DNA from: Burkholderia sp. WSM2230
GTDB taxonomy: Bacteria; Pseudomonadota; Gammaproteobacteria; Burkholderiales; Burkholderiaceae
Direction: 5' to 3'
Assembly: GCF_000472445.1 (NCBI RefSeq)
Contig: NZ_AXAJ01000013.1
Coordinates: forward strand, 110,875 to 174,874
Length of the DNA: 64,000 bases
The notes under the pieces are model-generated. The model did no database searches. It had not been told where the DNA came from and was given only the letters and a program-made list of their open reading frames with translations. Shown here piece by piece: positions 8,281 through 16,448 of the stretch (position 1 is its first letter; the number at the start of each line of letters is the position of its first letter). The position numbers and the translations under genes were made by a program.

Positions 8281-9891
8281 ATGTTTTCTCGACGTTATCT
8301 GGCCATGTGGAGCGCCGTCGCGCTCCTCGCCGTCTGCGCGGCGCTAGCCGCGACGCATCATGTTTCGTGGTTGTGGATCGTCGCGCCGCTCGCGCTCGTC
8401 GCGCTCGGCCTGTTTGACCTGACACAAGCGCGCCACGCGATCTTGCGCAACTATCCGCTGTGGGGGCATCTGCGGTTTCTGTTCGAATTCATCCGCCCGG
8501 AAATCCGCCAATATTTCGTGGAAGGCGATACCGACGAAAAGCCGTTCTCGCGCGCTCAACGCAGCATCGTCTATCAGCGCGCGAAGAACGACGTCGACAG
8601 CCGACCGTACGGCACCGAAGTCGACGTCAAGGCCGTCGCGCACGAATGGATCAGTCACTCGCTCGCGCCGACCACGCTCGACAGCCACGACTTTCGCATC
8701 GTCGTGGGTGCAGAACGCGCGCAACCCTATTCGATGTCGATCTTCAATGTCTCGGCGATGAGCTTCGGCTCGCTCTCGGCGAACGCGATCATGGCGCTGA
8801 ACCTCGGCGCGAAGAAAGGCAACTTTGCACACGACACGGGCGAAGGTTCGATGTCGAAGTATCACCGCGAGCATGGCGGCGACATCATCTGGGAAATCGC
8901 CTCCGGCTATTTCGGATGCCGTAACGACGACGGCACGTTCAGCGCCGAGAAATTCGCGAGGCAGGCCGCCGAGCCGCAGGTGAAAATGATCGAGGTTAAG
9001 CTCTCGCAAGGCGCGAAGCCCGGTCATGGCGGCGTATTGCCGGCCGCGAAAATCACGCCGGAGATTGCCGAAACGCGCGGCGTGCCGATGGGCCGCGACT
9101 GCATTTCGCCGGCCACGCATTCGGAGTTTTCGACGCCGCGCGGCCTGCTCGAATTCGTCGAGCGCCTGCGCACGCTGTCGGGCGGCAAGCCGACGGGGTT
9201 CAAGCTGTGCATCGGGCATCCGTGGGAATTCTTCGGCATTGCCAAGGCGATGCTGGAGACGGGCATTCTGCCGGACTTCATCGTCGTGGACGGCGCGGAG
9301 GGCGGCACCGGCGCGGCGCCGCTGGAGTTCACCGATCACGTCGGCGTGCCCTTGCAGGAAGGCTTGCTGCTCGTGCACAACACGCTGATCGGCATCGGCT
9401 TGCGGCAGCGTATTCGCATCGGCGCGAGCGGCAAGATGATCACGGCGTTCGACATCACGAAGACGCTTGCGATCGGCGCGGATTGGGTCAACGCCGCGCG
9501 CGGCTTCATGTTCGCCGTGGGCTGCATCCAGGCGCAAACCTGCCACACCGGGCGCTGCCCGACCGGCGTCGCGACGCAAGACCCGGTGCGCCAGCGTGCG
9601 CTGGTGGTGCCGGACAAGGCCGACCGCGTGTTCAGCTTTCACCACAACACGCTGCATGCGCTGAAGGAAATCATTCAGGCCGCGGGGCTCAAGCATCCGG
9701 CGGAACTGAGGGCGCATCACATCGTGAGGCGCGTGTCGTCGCATGAAGTGCAGTTGATGTCCGAGCTGTTGAAGTATCTGGAGCCGGACGATCTTCTCAA
9801 GGGCAACTATCGTTACTCGTTGTATGAGAAGTGGTGGCCCGTTGCGCGCAGCGATTCGTTTTCGCCGAAGGTGGAGTTGGCGGTGGCGTAA
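8281..9891 (+). CDS. FMN-binding glutamate synthase-like protein, membrane-anchored
   Basis: The 536-residue protein is the stand-alone central (FMN-binding) domain of glutamate synthase. It lacks the amidotransferase domain. Two or three hydrophobic helices at the N-terminus (residues 5-55, e.g. VALLAVCAALAAT) suggest inner-membrane anchoring. The TIM-barrel begins near residue 150 with NVSAMSFGSLSANAI, followed by SKYHREHGGDIIWEI and FIVVDGAEGGTGAAP. The cysteine motif CIQAQTCHTGRCPTG near residue 415 corresponds to the 3Fe-4S cluster ligands of glutamate synthases. Proteins of this kind are widespread, but their in vivo reaction is not settled; glutamate synthesis by this chain alone would need an ammonia or amidotransferase partner. 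It stands alone between mnmA and the T6SS cassette. Confidence 0.85.
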   Translation: MFSRRYLAMWSAVALLAVCAALAATHHVSWLWIVAPLALVALGLFDLTQARHAILRNYPLWGHLRFLFEFIRPEIRQYFVEGDTDEKPFSRAQRSIVYQRAKNDVDSRPYGTEVDVKAVAHEWISHSLAPTTLDSHDFRIVVGAERAQPYSMSIFNVSAMSFGSLSANAIMALNLGAKKGNFAHDTGEGSMSKYHREHGGDIIWEIASGYFGCRNDDGTFSAEKFARQAAEPQVKMIEVKLSQGAKPGHGGVLPAAKITPEIAETRGVPMGRDCISPATHSEFSTPRGLLEFVERLRTLSGGKPTGFKLCIGHPWEFFGIAKAMLETGILPDFIVVDGAEGGTGAAPLEFTDHVGVPLQEGLLLVHNTLIGIGLRQRIRIGASGKMITAFDITKTLAIGADWVNAARGFMFAVGCIQAQTCHTGRCPTGVATQDPVRQRALVVPDKADRVFSFHHNTLHALKEIIQAAGLKHPAELRAHHIVRRVSSHEVQLMSELLKYLEPDDLLKGNYRYSLYEKWWPVARSDSFSPKVELAVA

Positions 9892-10079
9892 AGCGCTCCG
9901 CGGGAGAGCCGCCTTTCGTAAGTCTCTGACCAACCCGCGGCAATTAGGAATGTTCTAGAAATGCTCTTATATACAAGCGCTGCGACAGAACGTAAATTGG
10001 CGCGAGCCGCGCGGCAAACAACTTGATTCACTGAAAGCGTCGCGCGACCGCGATCTATTTGATCCATCGAAGGAAGCGC

Positions 10080-10655
10080 ATGCGTCGGTATTATTTGAAA
10101 AAGGGAGATCAGTCGTCGGCTGGCGGGGTTGTACTTGAAGGCGAGGAGACCTACACGCACCAAGGGATAGCAATGACATATCTCGGCGCGAAGGTCTACT
10201 GCCCGACCTGCAAGACGACCGGCGTGATTGTTGGACAAGGGCCGCGTCTGCCCTATGCCATGATGAGCAGAGAAGCGGCGCTGGACGGCGACATTTGCGT
10301 GTGCAATTGCAAGCCGTCTCCGGTTATGACCGCGTCTCAAAACGACTCCTATCAGGAACTGAATCGTGACGAAATAAGGCTTACGCCTCGAGCGGATCAA
10401 TCAGTCTCGCCATACTCCGCATCTGCGACGCCGTCGCCTAACCGGTATTCGCAAAGCATCTTCGTATACGACAGTGTGACTGGCGAGCCGCTAAAGAATC
10501 GGCGCTTCATTGCAAGCGTGGAAGGCGAGCAACGCTCTGGAAAAACGAACGCAAACGGGTACGCCCACCTGGAGACTGACGGCTCCGCGGAATTTCGCAT
10601 CCATATAGTTTTTTCGTCACCGAGGCGAGAGCTGGTGCCGGGCCCCGGAGCCTGA
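10080..10655 (+). CDS. PAAR-domain protein with C-terminal transthyretin-like extension (T6SS spike tip)
   Basis: PAAR proteins sharpen the VgrG spike of type VI secretion systems and carry effectors. The first ~90 of 191 residues show the PAAR pattern: RRYYLKKGDQSSAGGVV, then CPTCKTTGVIVGQGP, and GDICVCNCKPSP, with Cys pairs and a His (THQG) suited to metal binding at the tip. After a Ser/Pro-rich linker (about 95-130), a beta-rich domain begins SIFVYDSVTGEPLKNRRF and continues with SGKTNANGYAHLETDG, a transthyretin/prealbumin-like pattern often found on PAAR and VgrG proteins as an adaptor. The ATG at 10080 has AGGAAG just upstream; an in-frame TTG at 10059 is less likely. The stop is one base from the amidase ATG, so the two are co-expressed. 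Confidence 0.85.
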   Translation: MRRYYLKKGDQSSAGGVVLEGEETYTHQGIAMTYLGAKVYCPTCKTTGVIVGQGPRLPYAMMSREAALDGDICVCNCKPSPVMTASQNDSYQELNRDEIRLTPRADQSVSPYSASATPSPNRYSQSIFVYDSVTGEPLKNRRFIASVEGEQRSGKTNANGYAHLETDGSAEFRIHIVFSSPRRELVPGPGA

Positions 10656-10656
10656 C

Positions 10657-11379
10657 ATGACCGACTACAGCGTTAATCACTGGACGCACTCACAAACGAC
10701 ACCCCGAAGCGACACTGGCGAAGTCATCTCTATTCCAGTCAACGACCGCGCCGCGACACGCCAGGCGCTCATTAATCGCGTACGCCAACTGCGCATGAAT
10801 TTCGTCGAAAGGTCAAATTGGGCGGCACACAAGAACCGCGCGCCAGCAATGCACGACGACTGGGACTATACAAAAATCGCAGTCCATCATGCAGGACGCA
10901 GTTTCGCATGTGGACCAGCGGCGCTGCAGTTGCAGGACATTCAGGACATGCAAATGGGCCGCGCTATCGCCGCAAGCGACGACATCGGCTACCACTACGC
11001 GCTCGACTGTTTCGGGAATGTGTTCGAGGGGCGGGACATTCGATTTAAGGGTGAACACGTGCACAATTACAACAAGGGAGTAATCGGTATCGTGTTACTG
11101 GAAAACCTGGCAATGCCTGGCGAGGGCCATGACGGAGTCGCTAAAGTAACAAAACTTCTTAGCCTGATGGGACTGAAGCAGAAGCCGAAAGTGTCTGAAC
11201 AGCAGAAGTCATCGCTCACGGCACTCATTGGCGTTCTGCAGGAATTCTTCAATATCACGACCCTCGGCGGTCACCGGGAATATCCAGGTCAATTGGGCGA
11301 GCGCAAAATCTGCCCGGGCAATGCTGGTCTCGCGCTTGTGGATGAAATGCGCAGATCGACCGGGCTCAATGCACGGTGA
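10657..11379 (+). CDS. PGRP/Amidase_2 N-acetylmuramoyl-L-alanine amidase, candidate T6SS antibacterial effector
   Basis: The 240-residue protein has a zinc-dependent peptidoglycan amidase domain of the Amidase_2/PGRP family, which cuts between N-acetylmuramic acid and L-Ala of the stem peptide. Zinc ligands are visible: His77 or His78 in KIAVHHAGRS, His206 in GGHREYPGQ and Cys219 in KICPGN. The IGYHYALDCFGNVFEGRD segment supplies the usual Tyr. No signal peptide or lipobox is present, so a periplasmic cutter would need another route out. Its position one base after a PAAR gene suggests delivery on the T6SS tip into neighbouring cells. A small membrane-anchored protein overlaps its stop codon and is the likely immunity partner. 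G+C is visibly lower than in flanking genes. Confidence 0.8.
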   Translation: MTDYSVNHWTHSQTTPRSDTGEVISIPVNDRAATRQALINRVRQLRMNFVERSNWAAHKNRAPAMHDDWDYTKIAVHHAGRSFACGPAALQLQDIQDMQMGRAIAASDDIGYHYALDCFGNVFEGRDIRFKGEHVHNYNKGVIGIVLLENLAMPGEGHDGVAKVTKLLSLMGLKQKPKVSEQQKSSLTALIGVLQEFFNITTLGGHREYPGQLGERKICPGNAGLALVDEMRRSTGLNAR

Positions 11380-11696
11380 ATGCACTCGGAAAATTACGAC
11401 TAGCCGCAGTGATAGCCGTTGCCGCGTTTGCCTTGTTGGCGGTCGAATACACAGGCTATGTCCGCTCGTATCGGGACCACGAAACACAAACCACGTTGTT
11501 TATGAAGCGCTATCCGACGCTACAGATAGAGTTCTATGATCCGTTTGCGACGGAGGGCGACGATCTCGCAATCGATCAGTTATCGCCGCCCGACCGCGTG
11601 CGCTTTGCCGATTATTGCAGGTACCGGTTCGGCGTCAGCGACTCAAGTGTGGCAGCTCTCAATGTATGTAGATCCAAGGCGTCAGCGAATTCATAG
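11376..11696 (+). CDS. Small membrane-anchored protein, candidate immunity protein to the amidase
   Basis: The 106-residue protein starts with GTG at 11376, sharing four bases (GTGA) with the amidase stop, an overlap typical of translational coupling. Residues 6-24 (KLRLAAVIAVAAFALLAVE) form one hydrophobic helix that works as an uncleaved anchor or signal peptide, leaving about 80 residues in the periplasm with two cysteines near the C-terminus (DYCRYRF, NVCRSK) that could form a disulfide. I recognise no family. A periplasmic protein directly behind a toxic amidase is the expected layout for a T6SS immunity gene. That role is inferred from position and topology, not from sequence similarity. 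Confidence 0.6.
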   Translation: MNALGKLRLAAVIAVAAFALLAVEYTGYVRSYRDHETQTTLFMKRYPTLQIEFYDPFATEGDDLAIDQLSPPDRVRFADYCRYRFGVSDSSVAALNVCRSKASANS

Positions 11697-11914
11697 TTCG
11701 GACCATTTGGCGCGACTCACCGCCTGGCCGCATCGAAAGGCTGAAGTCGCCATCGGCAGCCGGACCAGGGCGCAAAGGCGTTTGTGATGCCACCCTCCCC
11801 CAAAACGGACACCCCCCCGCCTTTCCGTTAAAATCTCGGGTTTAGCACTTCGCTCCACGGTCGCCCCGCGTGCCTATGCGCCCGCGGCGCGGCCTCATGC
11901 CCGAAAGGCACTTC
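11697..11914. other. Intergenic region upstream of glyQ
   Basis: This 218-bp gap separates the accessory cassette from the glyQS operon. A TAAAAT hexamer near 11829-11834 is a possible -10 element for glyQS, but no convincing -35 is paired with it. C-runs around 11797-11818 are notable. No terminator hairpin for the cassette was seen. Confidence 0.4.
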
Positions 11915-12922
11915 ATGCTCACGTTTCAGCAAATCATCCTGACTCTGCAGTCCTACTGGGACAAGCAGGGTTGCGCGTTGCTCCAGCCGATCGACATGGA
12001 AGTCGGCGCGGGCACGTCGCACGTCCACACTTTCCTGCGCGCGATCGGCCCTGAACCGTGGCGCGCCGCGTACGTGCAGCCGTCACGCCGTCCGAAAGAC
12101 GGCCGCTACGGCGAGAACCCGAACCGTCTGCAGCACTACTACCAGTACCAGGTGGTGCTCAAGCCCGCGCCGGAGAACATCCTCGATCTGTATCTCGGCT
12201 CGCTTGAGGCGCTCGGCTTCGACCTGAAGCAGAACGACGTGCGTTTCGTCGAAGACGACTGGGAAAATCCCACGCTCGGTGCGTGGGGCCTCGGCTGGGA
12301 AGTGTGGCTGAACGGCATGGAAGTGACCCAGTTCACTTACTTCCAGCAGGTCGGCGGTCTGGACTGCAAGCCGGTGCTCGGCGAAATCACGTACGGTCTC
12401 GAACGCCTCGCGATGTATCTGCAGAAGGTCGAGAACGTCTACGACCTCGTCTGGACCGAGTGGGAAGAACAAGGCCCGAACGGCCCGGAAACGCGCCGCC
12501 TCACTTATGGCGACGTGTATCACCAGAACGAAGTCGAACAGTCCACCTATAACTTCGAGCACGCGAACGTCGATCTGCTGTTCACGTTCTTCAACAGCTA
12601 CGAAGCGGAAGCCAAACGCATGATCGAGGCGCAGATCGCCCTGCCCGCCTATGAACTCGTGCTGAAGGCCGGCCATACGTTCAATCTGCTGGACGCGCGC
12701 GGCGCGATTTCGGTCACCGAGCGGGCGGCGTACATCGGCCGGATTCGCGCGCTATCGCGTCTCGTCGCACAGGCTTACTACGACTCACGCGAAAAGCTCG
12801 GCTTCCCGATGCTCGGCAATCCGGTGCACGGCGTGCCCGGGCTCACCACCGACGAGCAGGACGCCGCCATGCCCGCGTGGGCGCCGCCGCTGAAAGTCGA
12901 ACGCAAGATCGACCAGGACTGA
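11915..12922 (+). CDS. glyQ: Glycyl-tRNA synthetase alpha subunit
   Basis: GlyQ is the catalytic alpha subunit of the bacterial tetrameric (alpha2beta2) class II glycyl-tRNA synthetase. The sequence opens with LTFQQIILTLQSYWDKQGCA and continues VGAGTSHVHTFLRAIGPEPW, the class II motif region, then PSRRPKDGRYGENPNRLQHY. The ATG at 11915 (335 residues) is chosen over in-frame ATGs further upstream because the family begins MLTFQQII and an AAAGG Shine-Dalgarno element precedes it. It is followed 15 bp later by glyS. The C-terminus is extended with a short charged tail (KVERKIDQD). Confidence 0.96.
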   Translation: MLTFQQIILTLQSYWDKQGCALLQPIDMEVGAGTSHVHTFLRAIGPEPWRAAYVQPSRRPKDGRYGENPNRLQHYYQYQVVLKPAPENILDLYLGSLEALGFDLKQNDVRFVEDDWENPTLGAWGLGWEVWLNGMEVTQFTYFQQVGGLDCKPVLGEITYGLERLAMYLQKVENVYDLVWTEWEEQGPNGPETRRLTYGDVYHQNEVEQSTYNFEHANVDLLFTFFNSYEAEAKRMIEAQIALPAYELVLKAGHTFNLLDARGAISVTERAAYIGRIRALSRLVAQAYYDSREKLGFPMLGNPVHGVPGLTTDEQDAAMPAWAPPLKVERKIDQD

Positions 12923-12937
12923 CGAGAACATCAAGAA

Positions 12938-15040
12938 ATGACTCAACCCCATCAAGCCACCCTGCTGGTCGAACTGCTGACCGAGGAACTGCCGCCGAAA
13001 GCGCTCGCCCGTCTCGGCGACGCTTTCGCCGAAGGTATCGCAGAACGCCTCGCGGCGCGCGACCTGATTGAAGGCGAACTGTCCTTCGAGCGTTATGCAA
13101 CGCCACGCCGCCTCGCCGTCATGGTGAAGAACGTGCGCGCGGTCGCGCCGGAAAAACAGGTGCGCGAAAAAGTGCTGCCGGTTTCCGTCGCGCTGGATAA
13201 AGACGGTCAGCCCACGGCGCCGCTCGCAAAGAAACTCGCCGCGCTCGGCTTCCCCGATTTTTCGGTGAGTGACCTGGAGCGCGCGCAGGACGGCAAGGCC
13301 GAAGCCTTCTTCCTGCGCTATGCCGCGCCAGGCGCCACGCTCGCGGAAGGCCTGCAAGCCGCGCTCGACGAAACGCTCGCGAAGCTGCCCATTCCGAAGG
13401 TGATGACCTATCAGCGTCCGGACGGCTCCAGCGTGCAGTTCGTGCGCCCGGCGCATCGCCTGACCGCGCTGCACGGCGAGCAGGTCGTGCCTGTCAGCGC
13501 GCTCGGCATCGACGCCGATGACACCACGCTCGGTCACCGCTTCCTGTCCGAAGGCTTCGTGCAGATCCAGCACGCCGATGCCTACGTGGACACGCTGATG
13601 CACAAAGGCCGCGTCGTGCCCAACTTCGCGGATCGCAAGGAAACCATCCGCACACATCTGCTCGCACACGCGGACGGCGACCAGGTCGTGATGCCGGAAT
13701 CGCTGCTCGACGAAGTGACGTCGCTGGTCGAATGGCCTGTGGTTTATTCCTGCCGCTTCGAGGACGAATTCCTGCAAGTGCCGCAGGAATGTCTGATCCT
13801 TACCATGCAGACGAATCAGAAGTACTTCGCGCTGACCGATGCCAACGGCAAGCTGCGCTCGCGATTCCTGATCGTGTCGAATATCGAGACGTCGACGCCC
13901 GGCGACATTATCGAAGGCAATGAGCGTGTGGTGCGCCCGCGTCTGGCGGACGCGAAGTTCTTCTTCGAGCAGGACAAGAAAAAGCCGCTCGCCGAGCGCG
14001 TGCCGCTGCTCGCGAACGTCGTGTATCACAACAAGCTTGGCTCAGCGCTGCAACGCGTGGAGCGGCTCGAAGGGCTGGCGGGCGCGATCGCCGCTCTGAT
14101 CGGCGCGGATGTGGCGCTCGCAAAGCGCGCCGCGCGTCTGGCCAAGGCCGATCTGATCACCGACATGGTGGGCGAATTCCCCGAGTTGCAAGGCACCATG
14201 GGCACGTACTACGCGCGCCACGACGGCGAGCCGGAAGAAGTCGCGCTCGCGTGCTCGGAACATTATCAGCCGCGCTTCTCCGGCGACGCGTTGCCGGCTA
14301 CCGCAACCGGCACGGTCGTCGCGCTCGCTGACAAGCTCGAAACGCTGGTCGGCATCTGGGGCATCGGTCTGCAGCCAACCGGCGAGAAGGACCCGTTCGC
14401 GCTGCGCCGTCACGCGCTCGGCGTGCTGCGCATTCTGGTCGAGAAGCAACTGGCGGTGGACTTCGTCGAACTGTTGCGCACGACTCACGCGCAATTCGCC
14501 GCGCTGCCGAACGTGGCCGATTCGACACAAGCCATCTACGAATTCAGCATGGATCGTCTGCGCGGTCTGCTGCGCGAACGCGGTCACGCACTGGGCGAGA
14601 TCGACGCGGTGCTGGCGCTCGAGCCCTCGCGTCTTGACGACATCGTCGCGCGTCTCGATGCCGTGCGCGAGTTTGCAGCGTTGCCGGAAGCGGCGTCGCT
14701 CGCGGCAGCCAACAAGCGCATCTCGAACATTCTGAAGAAGTCGGAAAGCGTCGCCGGGAACGGCGGCGTGCAGCCCGCGCTGCTGGTCGAAGCGGCGGAG
14801 AAGGCCTTGCATGCACAGCTCGAACAGGTCGCGCCGCGCGTACAGTCGCAGCTTGCCGCGCGCGACTACACGGGCGCGCTGACCGCGCTGGCTGCGCTGC
14901 GCGAACCGGTCGACACGTTTTTCAACGACGTGATGGTCAACGCGGAAGATCCGGCGTTGCGCGCGAACCGTCTGGCCTTGCTCGGCGCGCTGCATCAGCA
15001 GATGAATTGCGTCGCGGACATTTCGCGACTCGCCGCCTGA
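12938..15040 (+). CDS. glyS: Glycyl-tRNA synthetase beta subunit
   Basis: GlyS is the 700-residue beta subunit that binds tRNA(Gly) and is essential for the alpha2beta2 enzyme. The family opening is present (TLLVELLTEELPPKALARLG), followed by the RPAHRLTALHGEQVVPV and TNQKYFALTDANGKLRSRFL segments. The HD-like region near residue 430-480 contains LADKLETLVGIWGIGLQPTG, and a C-terminal anticodon-binding (DALR-like) domain ends the protein. It is 15 bp downstream of glyQ, and gmhB follows after 10 bp, so the operon glyQ-glyS-gmhB-plsC-(ygjP-like) is likely. Confidence 0.96.
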   Translation: MTQPHQATLLVELLTEELPPKALARLGDAFAEGIAERLAARDLIEGELSFERYATPRRLAVMVKNVRAVAPEKQVREKVLPVSVALDKDGQPTAPLAKKLAALGFPDFSVSDLERAQDGKAEAFFLRYAAPGATLAEGLQAALDETLAKLPIPKVMTYQRPDGSSVQFVRPAHRLTALHGEQVVPVSALGIDADDTTLGHRFLSEGFVQIQHADAYVDTLMHKGRVVPNFADRKETIRTHLLAHADGDQVVMPESLLDEVTSLVEWPVVYSCRFEDEFLQVPQECLILTMQTNQKYFALTDANGKLRSRFLIVSNIETSTPGDIIEGNERVVRPRLADAKFFFEQDKKKPLAERVPLLANVVYHNKLGSALQRVERLEGLAGAIAALIGADVALAKRAARLAKADLITDMVGEFPELQGTMGTYYARHDGEPEEVALACSEHYQPRFSGDALPATATGTVVALADKLETLVGIWGIGLQPTGEKDPFALRRHALGVLRILVEKQLAVDFVELLRTTHAQFAALPNVADSTQAIYEFSMDRLRGLLRERGHALGEIDAVLALEPSRLDDIVARLDAVREFAALPEAASLAAANKRISNILKKSESVAGNGGVQPALLVEAAEKALHAQLEQVAPRVQSQLAARDYTGALTALAALREPVDTFFNDVMVNAEDPALRANRLALLGALHQQMNCVADISRLAA

Positions 15041-15050
15041 GCCGCACGCC

Positions 15051-15605
15051 ATGCCGACGAAAAAAGTAGTGATCCTCGATCGCGACGGCGTGATCAACGT
15101 CGACTCCGACGCGTTCATCAAGTCGCCGGACGAATGGGTCGCGTTGCCGGGCTCGCTCGAAGCAATCGCGCGTCTGAGCCAGGCGGGCTATCGCGTCGCG
15201 GTCGCCACAAATCAGTCGGGCATCGGCCGGGGTCTGTTCGACATGAATGCGCTAAACGCAATGCATCTGAAGATGCATCGCATGGCAGCGGCCGTCGGCG
15301 GACGCATCGACGCGGTGTTCTTTTGCCCGCACACGGCTGAAGATCATTGCGAATGCCGCAAGCCAAAACCCGGCATGCTGAAGATGATCAACGAGCGCTT
15401 CGAGGTCGACCCCGAAAACACGCCGGTGGTCGGCGACGCAATGCGCGATCTGCAAGCGGGCGCGGCGCTCGGCCATCCGGTTCATCTGGTATTGACCGGC
15501 AAAGGCCGCAAGACGCTCGCGGCGGGCGGCCTGCCGGAAGGCACGGTCGTGCATGACGATCTGCGCGCGTTCGTGCTCGACTTTCTCGCCGACGCTCAGG
15601 AGTGA
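15051..15605 (+). CDS. gmhB: D-glycero-beta-D-manno-heptose-1,7-bisphosphate 7-phosphatase
   Basis: GmhB removes the C7 phosphate of heptose bisphosphate on the way to ADP-heptose for the lipopolysaccharide inner core. The 184-residue HAD-superfamily enzyme shows motif I as VVILDRDGVINVDSDAF, with the two catalytic Asp residues at about 11 and 13. Motif II is TNQSGIGRG. The zinc-binding loop CPHTAEDHCECRKPKPGML, characteristic of GmhB within the HAD family, is intact, and motif IV is VVGDAMRDLQAG. It lies 10 bp after glyS and 40 bp before plsC. Placement behind glyS is common in Burkholderiaceae. Confidence 0.93.
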   Translation: MPTKKVVILDRDGVINVDSDAFIKSPDEWVALPGSLEAIARLSQAGYRVAVATNQSGIGRGLFDMNALNAMHLKMHRMAAAVGGRIDAVFFCPHTAEDHCECRKPKPGMLKMINERFEVDPENTPVVGDAMRDLQAGAALGHPVHLVLTGKGRKTLAAGGLPEGTVVHDDLRAFVLDFLADAQE

Positions 15606-15645
15606 CGCGCACCGCGCGCGTCCTTAACCCATACAGACCACGCCG

Positions 15646-16404
15646 ATGCGCTTCATCCGTTCCTTGCTGCTGCTGATTTACTTCGTGCTGTTCACGGTGC
15701 CGTACGCGATTGCGTGCTTCATCGCGTTTCCATTCATGCGCGCCGACAGACGCTACTGGATGGCGGCCGGCTGGTGCCGCGTCACGGTCACAGTGGCGCG
15801 TTGGCTCAACGGCATACGCTATACGATTCAAGGCATGGAGAATCTGCCCGACGGTCCGGCCGTGCTGTTGTCGAAGCACCAATCGGCATGGGAAACGCTC
15901 GCGTTTCCCGCATTGATGCCGAAGCCGCTGTGCTATGTGTTCAAGCGCGAACTACTATACGTGCCGTTTTTCGGCTGGGCGCTCGGACTTCTGAAGATGG
16001 TTCATATCGACCGCAAGGAAGGCAAGTACGCGTTCGAGTCGGTCATCAGGCAAGGCAAGGCGCGCATGGCCGAAGGCGCCTGGGTGATCATGTTTCCGGA
16101 AGGCACGCGCACGCCCACCGGCAAGCAGGGCAAGTACAAAACGGGCGGCGCGCGCTTTGCGATTGCTACCGGCGCGCCGGTCGTGCCGATCGCGCACAAC
16201 GCCGGACGCGTGTGGCCTCGCAACTCGTTTCTCAAATATGCGGGTATAGTCACAGTGTCGATCGGCAAGCCGATTGAGACGACGGGGCTCACGCCCGATG
16301 AAGTGAACACGCGCGTCGAACAGTGGATCGAAGCTGAAATGCGTCGCATCGATCCCACTGCGTATCGCGCGGCGGAAAGCGATTCCGCCGCCGCACCAAT
16401 CTGA
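15646..16404 (+). CDS. plsC: 1-acyl-sn-glycerol-3-phosphate acyltransferase
   Basis: PlsC acylates lysophosphatidic acid to phosphatidic acid at the inner membrane. The 252-residue protein starts with a hydrophobic helix (SLLLLIYFVLFTVPYAIACF). Its catalytic motif I reads SKHQSAWETLA: the His is followed by four residues and Glu, where the textbook motif has Asp (HX4D). Motif III is present as MFPEGTRTPTGKQGKYKTGG, and PVVPIAHNAG forms motif IV. HX4E forms are known among betaproteobacterial PlsC-like enzymes, so activity is still expected. It sits in the glyQ-glyS-gmhB run. Confidence 0.9.
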   Translation: MRFIRSLLLLIYFVLFTVPYAIACFIAFPFMRADRRYWMAAGWCRVTVTVARWLNGIRYTIQGMENLPDGPAVLLSKHQSAWETLAFPALMPKPLCYVFKRELLYVPFFGWALGLLKMVHIDRKEGKYAFESVIRQGKARMAEGAWVIMFPEGTRTPTGKQGKYKTGGARFAIATGAPVVPIAHNAGRVWPRNSFLKYAGIVTVSIGKPIETTGLTPDEVNTRVEQWIEAEMRRIDPTAYRAAESDSAAAPI

Positions 16405-16448
16405 CGCGCCCACGCCCTCGAAGGCGTACTTGCGCGAAGCCGAATCCG

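Noticed and set aside
10059..10079. TTG start for the PAAR protein
   Set aside because: The ATG at 10080 has a nearby AGGAAG and starts the PAAR consensus directly.
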